From positions 8,270,001 to 8,334,000 of the forward strand of contig JAFFSR010000249.1 in assembly GCA_017163975.1 (NCBI GenBank): a DNA stretch of 64,000 nucleotides, written 5' to 3'. Shown in pieces: positions 10,751 to 20,789 of the stretch (the stretch's first letter is position 1; every line of letters starts with the position of its first letter). The notes below the pieces were generated by a model. That model had not been told where the DNA came from and searched no databases. It saw only the letters and a list, made by a program, of their open reading frames with translations. The position numbers and the translations under genes are program-made. Origin of the DNA: Anastatus disparis (lineage: Eukaryota; Arthropoda; Insecta; Hymenoptera; Eupelmidae).

Positions 10751-11610
10751 AATAAGTATAAGCATCCTAAAAATAGAATTCATTTCTGCTTTTTCTGATC
10801 TAGACACTGGTAAAGTTGTATTATAAGGTTTTCTTTTACGGCTTTCGGAAAATTTGTTATTCTCTTCAATATTTTCTAACTGATGATGAGAACTGAAGTT
10901 ACCACCTTCACACATTTCTTCTAATGCATCATTATACTTCGCTGTAGAGGATGATTCATTACTATTAGAGTAACCTGATAATGTATCACTATCAACATCG
11001 TTAGAACTTATTTTTGCTTTCTTGCGTCTTGATATTGATGAAATTTTGCTATGAGATTTTCTTTTACAATTTCTGAATGTATTAAATTTTCTTTCCTGTT
11101 GATATTCTATCATTTCATCATCAGAACTGGAATAATCATCTTCAAGTAATTTTGATTCAGAATACTTTCTACCATCGATTGAATCAGCATTTTCAACATT
11201 ATCACTCTTCAGAAGTTTATCATTTGTGTGACTCATGTTGAAAACATTATTAGGCTGTTTTTTCTTTGAAATCATAGTCCTTGTTTCATTCTTTTTCTTG
11301 ATGGGTTTTGAAGTATGATTATGCGCTGTGCAACTTACAAGTTTCATATCCTTGGTTATCATACGACTTGAACACTGTTTTGAATGGTAAAGTTGACATT
11401 TCCAGTAAATGTTACCATTACTCATAGCTTTCTACTTATAAAAAAGAATATCATTCAAAAGAAGTATATCTTTTCCTCTAGAACTTTTTATAAGTTGTAA
11501 AGATGTGTTAAGCGGAGACTCATCAGTATTATCTAAAGTGACATCAATCTCCGAATGATTTATGAATGCTGTTTTTTCCCTTGATCTAATATTTCGCCAA
11601 TATTAGAATT
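10751..11610 (-). pseudogene. FLYWCH zinc-finger protein, left-arm copy (C-terminus deleted)
   Basis: It is read on the minus strand from about 11610. The ATG complementary to 11423-11425 begins MSNGNIYWKCQLYHSKQC. The FLYWCH finger has YWKC, a second cysteine in KQC and the SCTAHNH histidines. A lysine- and serine-rich tail contains SRRKKAKI. It is identical to the right-arm protein for about 218 residues. A deletion of about 230 bp, relative to right-arm 13360-13592, removes the conserved C-terminal domain. The left copy also lacks the first exon-like segment (12454-12520), because the arm homology stops at 11610. The in-frame TAG just upstream of MSNGN (complement of 11432-11434) is shared by both arms. 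Its role is unknown; FLYWCH fingers bind DNA or protein and often accompany MULE transposases. Confidence 0.7.
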
Positions 11611-11826
11611 ATTGCTCTTATATTTTCTGAGAAAGAAGGAGGATCGTTGCCTCGACACCAAATTTCACACAGAAATACGAAATTTGATGTCTACTGCGAT
11701 GATCCAAATGAGCTTGTTGATCGGCTTCGTTTACTCGTTGCTGAGAGAGTTGCTGGTAGTCCTAGTCATATTAATGAGATTTATTTCATCGTTAAAAAGT
11801 TACGAAAGGCTGGTAATATACAGTAA
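11611..11826 (+). CDS. Fragment encoding the element's conserved C-terminal module
   Basis: An open frame of 71 codons ends at TAA 11824-11826. It contains FDVYCDDPNELVDRLRLLVA and finishes KKLRKAGNIQ. This aligns with the C-terminus of the right-arm FLYWCH protein (YRFGEWNDPYVLVDHL... SELREAGNIE), so the centre of the element carries a second, diverged version of the same domain. No start codon or FLYWCH finger is attached here. The upstream sequence is the inverted left arm, so this is a truncated gene end or a downstream exon. I recall similar modules at the C-termini of uncharacterised insect proteins but cannot name a family. Confidence 0.5.
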   Translation: MALIFSEKEGGSLPRHQISHRNTKFDVYCDDPNELVDRLRLLVAERVAGSPSHINEIYFIVKKLRKAGNIQ

Positions 11827-11975
11827 GATGTGAACAATTTCTTGGTTGCAAATGAAGCTCTATATAAAAATTCTTCCTTATCACTTCGAATATTACATAT
11901 ATTGGAATAGATCTATTTAAATACAATTTGATTACATCTGGTTATATATTACACTATATGAATTTTACAACAACT

Positions 11976-12262
11976 TTATCGAATCTTGTCGAATTTTCGT
12001 CGAATCTTGTCGAATTTAATCAAAAGTCTATCGAACTTAATAGAATTTTTGTCGAATTTTCATTCAATTTCCGTCGAACTTTCATCGAATCTTATCAAAT
12101 TCTCGTCGAATCTTATCAAATCTTGTCGAATTTTCGTTGAATCTTCTCGAATCTTGTCGAATTTTCGTCGAATCTTATCGAACCTTGTTGAATTTTCATC
12201 AAATCTTGTCGAATTTTCATCGAATTTTTGTCGAATTTTCATCGAATCTTGTTGAATATGTT
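11976..12262. repeat. 12-bp degenerate tandem repeat at the centre of the palindrome
   Basis: About two dozen units alternate between 'tcgaatcttg' and 'tcgaattttcg' forms, with 12/24-bp periodicity. The reading frames it creates on both strands (N-L-V-E-F-S-S-type repeats) are by-products. It sits almost exactly at the symmetry axis (about 12066) of the giant element, in the unique spacer. Confidence 0.85.
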
Positions 12263-12453
12263 GAATTTAATAATTTCTCCATTGAAGTTGCTAACTTAAT
12301 ATTCAAATTATAACATCTTGAAACCTTAAAATTATCTTGTCATCTTACAAATCATCTTATGAAAGCAAAGTCTTTTACAACTCACTAATTTACTATGAAT
12401 ACAGCTGATTTTACATTTCAAGAACAGTATGCATCATAAGCATAAGCTATCAA

Positions 12454-13587
12454 CATGTCAAACTTTCTTGAAATGGAGAGATTAAGAGAGGCGATTAAAT
12501 CCAAACTTCCAAATCAATTGAATTCTAATATTGGCGAAATATTAGATCAAGGGAAAAAACAGCATTCATAAATCATTCGGAGATTGATGTCACTTTAGAT
12601 AATACTGATGAGTCTCCGCTTAACACATCTTTACAACTTATAAAAAGTTCTAGAGGAAAAGATATACTTCTTTTGAATGATATTCTTTTTTATAAGTAGA
12701 AAGCTATGAGTAATGGTAACATTTACTGGAAATGTCAACTTTACCATTCAAAACAGTGTTCAAGTCGTATGATAACCAAGGATATGAAACTTGTAAGTTG
12801 CACAGCGCATAATCATACTTCAAAACCCATCAAGAAAAAGAATGAAACAAGGACTATGATTTCAAAGAAAAAACAGCCTAATAATGTTTTCAACATGAGT
12901 CACACAAATGATAAACTTCTGAAGAGTGATAATGTTGAAAATGCTGATTCAATCGATGGTAGAAAGTATTCTGAATCAAAATTACTTGAAGATGATTATT
13001 CCAGTTCTGATGATGAAATGATAGAATATCAACAGGAAAGAAAATTTAATACATTCAGAAATTGTAAAAGAAAATCTCATAGCAAAATTTCATCAATATC
13101 AAGACGCAAAAAAGCAAAAATAAGTTCTAACGATGTTGATAGTGATACATTATCAGGTTACTCTAATAGTAATGAATCATCCTCTACAGCGAAGTATAAT
13201 GATGCATTAGAAGAAATGTGTGAAGGTGGTAACTTCAGTTCTCATCATCAGTTAGAAAATATTGAAGAGAATAACAAATTTTCCGAAAGCCGTAAAAGAA
13301 AACCTTATAATACAACTTTACCAGTGTCTAGATCAGAAAAAGCAGAAATGAATTCTATCAATACCAACAGTGATACTTCATCAGATCATTCTAGTAGTAA
13401 CGAATCTTCTTCTAAATACATGTGTAATTATAAGATTGAAGATTATAGATTTGGAGAATGGAATGATCCCTATGTCTTAGTTGATCATCTTCATATTTTT
13501 ATCTCTTCAACTAATAGAGATCTGTATACTTACAGACAGATGAGCCTCATAATTAGCGAACTACGAGAAGCTGGTAATATTGAGTGA
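12454..13587 (+). pseudogene. FLYWCH zinc-finger protein, right-arm copy (near full length)
   Basis: The probable start is ATG 12454 (MSNFLEMERLREAIK). A missing base in the A-run at 12554-12559 shifts the frame. After it come NHSEIDVTLDNTDESPLNTS and the FLYWCH start SSRGKDILLLNDILFYK, then a TAG at 12697-12699 and YWKCQLYHSKQCSSR... SCTAHNH. From ATG 12706 the frame is open to the TGA after 13584 (293 residues). Domains are a FLYWCH finger (about 12640-12815), an acidic Ser/Asp-rich and basic linker with RKKAKI, and a C-terminal module (13440-13584, GEWNDPYVLVDHL... LREAGNIE). The repaired length would be about 375 residues. Translation from 12706 would give a protein lacking the start of the finger. 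The coding region is almost identical to the left arm, while non-coding arm sequence differs by roughly 5%. Confidence 0.7.
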
Positions 13588-14572
13588 AATTTTAGGATGC
13601 TTACACTTATTTTAAGAATTTGATTTTAAAAGAATATTCTTATTTGGAAAGGTATTATAAAGTGATTGGTTCTGTCTTATACACGAGAGTGATGATTAGA
13701 CACTCATTATTCTTTCTGAAAATTGAACTCAATAAAGACATACAATTGATGGAAACAATATTTCTGAACATGCATCATAAATGATAACATCACATATAAC
13801 GGTTAATATATCTTACAAAGAATCTAACTTGAATAAAATTCGATAAATTTAGAAGTAACTATAGTATATTATAATAAAGTCTCAGAATTGGTATGAAGGA
13901 TTTAGAATACATGATTGCTTTATTGCCTAAGTCATTCACCATGATAAAGTATACAAAGTTTCAACGGTCATATGCTTCTGTGATCGAATCTAAATAAGTT
14001 GTTACCCATAATTTTTAAGATTATTTCATATTCTTATTGAATTTATTGTATATATTTAATATTACTATATTTTAATACTATAAGGAGAGATAATCTAGTT
14101 AAGATTATTAGAAGTATTTTTTCTTGTAAATATTCACAATCGATAAATTTGTTTAAATTTTAATGAGGTTTTCAGATCTCAGATACAAAATAAGATGGAA
14201 ACATCCTATGTAACTTAAACATGATTAGTGAGTAAGGTAGACAAAATGAAAGCATCTATACAGAAAAAATTTTGAATTAAAAGAGCTCAACACATTCTTC
14301 CTTTTTCGAATAGCAATACATTGAAATATACGATTTCATTTTAAAAACTACTAAATCTCCAAGTTTGCAACTGTAGAACTCAAGAGTGTGCTGAATCTCT
14401 CACTTTCGACTTTTGGGCTCTCAGAGGTCAAACCATCATTCAGAGAGGTAGCCGTCTGCACAAATTCGAATTTACAGAAAGTAAGCGGTTTGAACATAGT
14501 GTCTCAAATCTATTTTGTGTTGCAATATAATAAATTCTGTAATAATAAAACTTAACTCTTGTTCTTAAGTAG

Positions 14573-17227
14573 TCCAGTAGAATTAGTCGAAATGCATAAT
14601 GTAATTAGAAACAGGTGCAGACCACCAAAAATGGCTTTGTTGGATGATTAGAAATGAAACTCTGGAATTACCCTAAAAATTGGAGCCGTCAGGAATTAGT
14701 AAACAATAATTTAAGGTGCAAAATTCGTAAAAATCACTGTTTTTTTGAGGTAGCTTGAATTCGTTTGCGTTCTAGTATATGAAAATTATACTATTTGTAG
14801 GTATTTCAAAGACGATTAATTTGAGACGTCATTGATGCAAATCGGTTAATAAATTTTTATAAATAATGATAAACAAAAATCGAAAATCGCGAAATTTTAA
14901 AATATTTGTCATTTGATAAAAAAAGAATGTACATGTTTGTAATTCAACAAAAATGTGCCTCTTATTATCCTTAAGTTACCATAAAAATTTCATCAAAAAA
15001 TATTAATTATTTTAGGAGATATTCTATTTGTTTATTAAAAAGAGGTCAAATGTACATTAAAAAATTCACTTAAAAACGTCATCGTAGAGACTTTATGATA
15101 ATGATATAATATTTAGATATTAACGTAGATTTTATGAATTTGATGTGAAATTGCGTCTATTTTATTATTTTCAACCTAAATATAGCAAAAAAAAAGTATT
15201 TATTGTAGAAATTGTTTATATTATTTTATATTATATGTATTGTTGTTAAAGAATTTATTTATTGCCAAAAAAAATAATTTTTTCCAATTTGTTTTCCAAA
15301 TTAACAGACTTAATATTGATTTTATCATGAAAACACTAGAATGAAATATTGTTTATTTTTTTAAGACGAACAAACTTTGTTCTTAAAGCTTTTTGCTAAA
15401 ATTGATATTTAAAAAAATATGTTTAAACAAAATTTTTTTGCAATAATTATTGTTAAATAAAAATTAAAAAAAAAATACAACAGTTGTTATTATTTTCACG
15501 TGCTACTCCGATAAAAAAAACGTCAAAATTGGTTCGTTATTAACGGAGATATAAGGAATTTTTAATCGGAACATGAATTATAACTCGCCAGATAAATTAT
15601 TAACTCGCCTCTTATTATCCTTAAGTTACCATAAAAATTTCATCAAAAAATATTAATTATTTTAGGAAATATTCTATTTGTTTATTAAAAAGAGGTCAAA
15701 TGTACATTAAAAAATTCACCCAAAATCGTCATCGTAGAGACATTATGATAATTATATAATATTTAGATATTAACCTAGATTTTATGAATTTGGTGTAAAA
15801 TCGCGTCCATTTTATTATTTTCAACCTAAATATGGCAAAAAAAAATAAATTTTTTTCTTAATGGTTTTTTTAAATATTTTTACAACTAATAAAAATATCA
15901 ATATAGGGATTCGATATTCTTATTACTGGCAATTTTACGCAAATTGAAAGAAAAAAGAATGCTCTAGCTCAATTAGAAGCCGAGATAATTTTATTTTCTG
16001 TTAAATTCGCCAATTGTTTATTTATAAATATTAAGGACTGAAATTTTTATCACAGCTAGAATAATACTTGAAGTTTATGATTCCATTATATCGGAGATAA
16101 AATCAACATTTTGCAATGTAAAAATTAATATTTAAGTAATCAAGATTGCTACTAGTTAAACAGAGTAATTTTTCCTGCCTTGCAAGAAAATTTATCTGGC
16201 GAGTTATAATTCATGTTCCGATTAAAAATTCCTTATATCTCCGTTAATAACGAACCAATTTTGACGTTTTTTTTTTATCGGAGTAGCACGTGAAAATAAT
16301 AACAACTGTTGTATTTTTTTTTTTAATTTTTATTTAACAATAATTATTGCAAAAAAATTTTGTTTAAACATATTTTTTTAAATATTAATTTTAGCAAAAA
16401 GCTTTAAGAACAAAGTTTGTTCGTCTTAAAAAAATAAACAATATTTCATTTTAGTGTTTTCATGATAAAATCAATATTAAGTCTGTTAATTTGGAAAACA
16501 AATTGGAAAAAATTATTTTTTTTGGCAATAAATAAATTCTTTAACAACAATACATATAATATAAAATAATATAAACAATTTCTACAATAAATACTTTTTT
16601 TTTTGCTATATTTAGGTTGAAAATAATAAAATGGACGCGATTTCACATCAAATTCATAAAATCTACGTTAATATCTAAATATTATATCATTATCATAAAG
16701 TCTCTACGATGACGTTTTTGGGTGAATTTTTTAATGTACATTTGACCTCTTTTTAATAAACAAATAGAATATCTCCTAAAATAATTAATATTTTTTGATG
16801 AAATTTTTATGGTAACTTAAGGATAATAAGAGGCACATTTTTGTTGAATTACAAAAATGTACATTCTTTTTTTATCAAATGACAAATATTTTAAAATTTC
16901 GCGATTTTCGATTTTTGTTTATCATTATTTATAAAAATTTATTAACCGATTTGCATCAATGACGTCTCAAATTAATCGTCTTTGAAATACCTACAAATAG
17001 TATAATTTTCATGTACTAGAACGCAAACGAATTCAAGCTACCTCAAAAAAACAGTGATTTTTACGAATTTTGCACCTTAAATTATTGTTTACTAATTCCT
17101 GACGGCTCCAATTTTTAGGGTAATTCCAGAGTTTCATTTCTAATCATCCAACAAAGCCATTTTTGGTGGTCTGCACCTGTTTCTAATTACATTAAATTTT
17201 AACTCTTTTTTCGCTAATTCTACTGGA
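14573..17227. mobile_element. Foldback element (2.65 kb) with 9-bp duplication, nested in the right arm
   Basis: Inverted arms of about 1,030 bp (14573-15600 and about 16195-17227) start TCCAGTAGAATTAG. The 9-bp flanks are CTTAAGTAG (14564-14572) and CTTGAGCAG (17228-17236). The empty site in the left arm reads GTTAAGCGG on the complement (about 9420-9430). Long arms and 9-bp duplications are typical of Mutator-like elements; no transposase is present. The 'tattatttt'-rich interior and the 66-codon minus-strand frame near 16446-16646 are not convincing genes. Confidence 0.8.
15607..15845 (+). repeat. Direct internal duplication of the foldback arm
   Basis: This block repeats 14955-15195 in direct orientation, from 'cctcttattatccttaagtt' to 'ttcaacctaaatatggc', with a few substitutions. 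It lies in the loop between the two inverted arms, giving three copies of that segment (two direct, one inverted). About 15846-16190 is unique AT-rich loop sequence. Confidence 0.75.
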
Positions 17228-17394
17228 CTTGAGCAGATTTAAAATGATATGAGCTCTTAAAGACTAAAAGTTCTGAGCTCTTCTAATTCAAAATTTTTTC
17301 CATGCTATAGCAAATCTTCTTTGACCGAATCTTAATATGTTGTCAAAACTAGACTTATTCATAAATTGGTATAATCTTACAACTTAATCCAAAA

Positions 17395-17645
17395 TACTAT
17401 CAATTTACTTGTAGCTATACCGTACTTTCCCCTTAGAAATATACATATGTATATCCTAGAGCTAATATACTATCAATTTATGCAATAAAAAATTTTTTTA
17501 TTATTTTTAGTTGACATGCGGTACACTCCCCTTAAAAATATGCATATGTATATCATAGAAATGATATACTATCGATGTATTCAATAAAAAAAATTTTTTT
17601 TTTTAGTTGACACTATACTGTCCCCTTAAGAAAAATGCATAAACT
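17395..17645. repeat. Subterminal ~90-110 bp tandem units, right arm
   Basis: There are three units of the type 'tagttgaca... ccccttaa... gcatatgtatatc... atactatcaatttatgcaat'. They mirror 8958-9240. The recurring 'ccccttaa' resembles the termini of the TTAA foldbacks found nearby, so the block may have arisen from such ends. Confidence 0.55.
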
Positions 17646-17706
17646 TATATCTAAAAAAATTATATATATCTTACTTATTTAGAGAATCTACATAGCTTGA
17701 CTAAAA

Positions 17707-18160
17707 TGTTAAGCCATCTTCCAGACCCTCTGACTCATTCAGAGGTTCCATTCAATGACCTAACATCGATCAGCTGATGAAAAAGCTGATGGCGCTCAAA
17801 GTTAAGCCAAAATCGTTTCTCCGACTCACTCAGAGGATCTACTCAACTCAACTGCGTTTAAATATGTTAAGCCATTTTCCAAACTCTCCAACTTATTTAG
17901 AGGGTCCTTTCAATGACCTATCAGCTGTTAAGCTGATGACGTTTAAAGTCAAGCCAAGATAGTTCCTCCGACTCACTTGAAGGATCTACTTAGCTTAACT
18001 GCGTTCAAATATGTTAAGCCATTTTCCAAATTCTCCGACTCATTCAGAGGGTCCTTCCAATGACCTATCAGCTATTGAAAAAACTGAGCGCGTTCAAAGT
18101 TAAGCTAAAACTTTGAAATAGTTTCTCCGACTCACTCAGAGGATCTACATAGCTTAACAA
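17707..18160. repeat. Three ~150-bp subterminal repeats with paired 17-bp palindromes, right arm
   Basis: The units start at about 17707, 17867 and 18013. Each holds two copies of a 17-bp palindrome, CTCYGACTCAYTCAGAG, at 17728, 17819, 17886, 17966, 18033 and 18125; a further copy is at 18402. The left arm has a single corresponding unit (5558-5729), with copies at 5570 and 5662 and a further one at 4870. The regular spacing, palindromic form and presence in both arms suggest a protein-binding array. Confidence 0.7.
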
Positions 18161-18279
18161 CGTTCAAAATGAACAAAATGAAAAAAAAGATAGAAAATAA
18201 AAAAAATGAAAAAATAAAAAAAAATAAAAAAAAAAAGGTTATGGTGTTCAAAGTCAAAGTTATAAAATAAACTCAAAGA

Positions 18280-18720
18280 GTTCAGAACGATGACGTTTCA
18301 TCCAGATCTCGAAAGATCCGGGTACGGTAGCACGAGGTTGACAACTCGTGTGCTTAAGCACCGCAATCGGGACGAAGTCAAGCCGACTTCTTAATGGGAC
18401 TCTCCGACTCATTCAGAGGGTCCGTTCAGCTCGACGATTCAACAGCCAACTGCCACGAGTTTTTCCAGATCTCAAAGAGACCTGGCCAACGTCATTGGCA
18501 CCAAAAAAATTGTCAGCACGGCTGAAGAGTTCCAGACCTCGAGAGGTCCGGTCTGCCCAGCGAGCGCGAGCTGACTGACGAAGCGCGCGTCTCTCCCGAG
18601 GTATATACCCAACGGCGGCGAGACAGCGGCGGCGCGCGCGTGCACAGTTGCGGTGGCGCGCGGAGTATACAGCGTGCGAGATACAAATATACCACGCGTA
18701 GTATAACTTTTATGTTATAC
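18280..18720. promoter_or_regulatory. GC-rich distal control region with short hairpins, right arm
   Basis: This is the inverted counterpart of 4600-5000. It contains three short inverted motifs ('ccagatctcgaaagatccgg', 'ccagatctcaaagagacctgg', 'ccagacctcgagaggtccgg') and one 17-bp palindrome. Reading frames here are probably GC-driven artefacts, because their sequences are not conserved in the other arm. Confidence 0.45.
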
Positions 18721-18820
18721 CAACAAACATCTTATATTATTGAAATTTTATTTATTAAAAATTTTTCCTCGTTTACCAAAATTCTCACTACGAAGTTTGC
18801 CGTCACTACGAGAGCGGCGA

Positions 18821-18850
18821 CCAATCAGCGGCAAGATGAGTAGCTATAAA
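18821..18850 (+). promoter_or_regulatory. CCAAT plus TATA promoter of the right-arm Ser/Pro gene
   Basis: CCAAT at 18821-18825 and GCTATAAATT at 18843-18852 lie 85 and about 60 nt before ATG 18906. A candidate initiator is near 18868-18872 ('gagtcaatttt'). The spacing is identical to the left-arm copy. Confidence 0.62.
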
Positions 18851-18905
18851 TTAATTAACGTTCACGAGTCAATTTTATTCTTTCGTTCTTACTCAAGTCG
18901 GAAGC

Positions 18906-19412
18906 ATGTCTTCTTCTGAAGACGATTCTGGGTACAGAACATTGGAAGAGCTGGTAAAATATTTTCTTCCAGATTTGGGAGTTGATTTTCTACCAAACTC
19001 CGAGCTATTGTCACCACCATCAGTTAAGCCATCGTCGTCGCAACCAGCTGAGTCACCGCTATCGCCATCAGTTGAGCCATCGTCGTCGCAACCAGCTGAG
19101 TCACCACCATCGCCATCAGTTGAGCCATCGTCCTTGCAACCAGCTGAGTCACCGCCATCGCCATCAGTGCTGCAAATGATGGAGCCACCCTTCGAAGATC
19201 TGCCAACTACAGTGTTGGTGTATAATCCTTCCATGTACCAATACATTGAAATTTCCATCGGGGAATTTTTTATTTTAACGCTCTCTGGTATTTATGGATC
19301 AATCGGCCCTTTTCAGGGCCACATATTTTTCAAACGTGAAACAAATTGTTTGAATTTCTTGATATTTTTTAAAAATATTAACCAGTCCTTTTTAGTACTA
19401 TATATTATTTAA
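18906..19412 (+). pseudogene. Ser/Pro-rich nuclear-type protein, right-arm copy (C-terminus lost)
   Basis: ATG 18906 opens MSSSEDDSGYRTLEELVKYF. Three to four 14-16-residue repeats (PSVEPSSSQPAESP type, 48-bp DNA units) follow, then LPTTVLVYNPSMYQYIEI. A deletion of about 300 bp relative to the left arm then fuses IEISIGE to former 3' flanking sequence. The last ~40 residues of the frame (to TAA about 19410) are therefore not original. The SUMO-interaction-like motifs and KRKRED signal of the left copy are absent. The N-terminal half is uninterrupted here, whereas the left copy is broken in the middle. Unknown family. Confidence 0.65.
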
Positions 19413-19862
19413 ACGTAAAAATTATTGCTTCAAAATTAAAATATATACATATATACGCAAGTATATCGTTATAAATATAAAAGTACATCTTTATATATTA
19501 AAGTATATCTTTATATATATGCAAGTATATCGTTATATATATTGAAGTATATCGTTATATATCAAAGTATATCATTATGTATCAAAGTATATCGTTGTAT
19601 ATACGCAAGTATATCGATATATATAAAAGTATATCGATATGCAAGTACATCGTTGTATATGCAAGTATATACTTGTTAGTCATATATAGTTAAATAAAAA
19701 TTAAAACAAATCCTGCGCTCGAAATAACAATACATATATTGTTGAAAATTTTTTAAAAAATTCTGCGCTCGAAATAACACCACGTTAAAAATAACTGCGC
19801 TTGAATCCCCATGGGTTTGGATGCCCATGGGCTAGAATTTCCCTGGGCTTTAATATTATAAT

Positions 19863-19870
19863 GTAAACTA
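19863..19870 (+). repeat. Candidate right target-site duplication
   Basis: GTAAACTA matches 3187-3194. Sequence to the right ('cattaaaattgaagcg') continues the tandem repeat interrupted by the giant element. Confidence 0.4.
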
Positions 19871-20074
19871 CATTAAAATTGAAGCGTCGTTATGAACATT
19901 AATACATTTAAACCGTGAAATATATATAAAAAAATATTTATTTGCATATAAAAATTAATTTTTCTATTAATTATTTATTATTAATTATTTATTATTAATT
20001 AGTTAATTCATCTTTTACAAATGTCAAAAGATTATTGTAGTAAACTATAAATAAATAAAATTATTACCTTACGT

Positions 20075-20150
20075 GTCAAGCGTAGCGTAGCGTAACAGAT
20101 AGCGTTTACGCCTCTTAACCAATTGTGAGTTCGAGCCCCGTTTAGGTAAA
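20075..20150 (+). repeat. tRNA-like module (SINE head or decayed tRNA)
   Basis: An A-box-like 'tagcgtaacagatagcg' precedes a B-box-like 'gagttcgagcccc' about 35 nt downstream, followed by 'gtttaggtaa'. A full cloverleaf could not be drawn by eye, so a functional tRNA is unlikely. The surrounding 19930-20790 is AT-rich repeat sequence without genes. Confidence 0.4.
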
Positions 20151-20789
20151 AATTTTTTCATGCGTTTTTATGCATTTTCTGTATTTAAAATTAAGAAGAC
20201 ATTTTTATTATTTGAGAAATGATTTATCATAATAATTTATTTTATATTTAATACTTTATATATTTTTATATTTTATATATTCATATAAAATATAATTATT
20301 TAATAATTTAATTAATTATCATATAATGATTAATAAAATAGAATTTAAAAGAATCTTTGGCAAAAGCAGAGTACATAGTTTCAGCGTAAAATTTTTGTTG
20401 AATCAAATCAATTGAAATTCACTACAGTTGCATATAAAGTTTAATCTCTAATAAATGAAAATTAATATATGTACATTATTTTAATTGCAAATTCGAACAG
20501 TATTAAATTCAATGTATTTGTGCTACAAATGTATTGCAGTTCTATATTAAAATTTGATTAAGTATATTAAATTTTTTTCTGATCAGAATTACATTAAATC
20601 TAATTCTCTTGTACATAAAATTTTAAGTATAATGCATGAAAAATCATGTATTCACATTAAATTGTGTTTAATGCATCCACATGAAATTTGCTTCCAGTAC
20701 ATTCACATCAAATTTCATGCATATATTTTTAACAGTGTGGAAATAATTTTAGAACCCCAAAATAAAATAAACTTCTAAAAATTGATTTT

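Larger units (their letters stand above)
3195..19862. mobile_element. Giant palindromic (long-TIR) element with duplicated genes
   Basis: The left arm (3195 to about 11610) and right arm (about 12521 to 19862) are inverted copies around a 910-bp unique centre. Once nested insertions are subtracted, each arm is about 4.5 kb and the original element about 10 kb. The left terminus carries tandem 'ggggggttctagccca' / 'ggggggttcaagccca' units. The right terminus is a shorter, diverged version. An 8-bp flank GTAAACTA occurs at 3187-3194 and again at 19863-19870 and may be a target duplication; the exact right end is uncertain. Each arm encodes a Ser/Pro-rich nuclear-type protein and a FLYWCH protein. 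I found no intact transposase of its own. FLYWCH fingers and an 8-9 bp duplication would fit a Mutator-like (MULE) relative, but that is inference. Head-to-head insertion of two elements is an alternative explanation. Confidence 0.8.

Noticed and set aside
18348..18695. Arg-rich frames upstream of the Ser/Pro gene
   Set aside because: Not conserved in the left-arm counterpart; explained by local GC richness and the promoter region.
3195..19862. Polinton/Maverick or an integrated large DNA virus
   Set aside because: No DNA polymerase B, integrase, ATPase or capsid reading frame was found, and the arms are far longer than Polinton inverted repeats.
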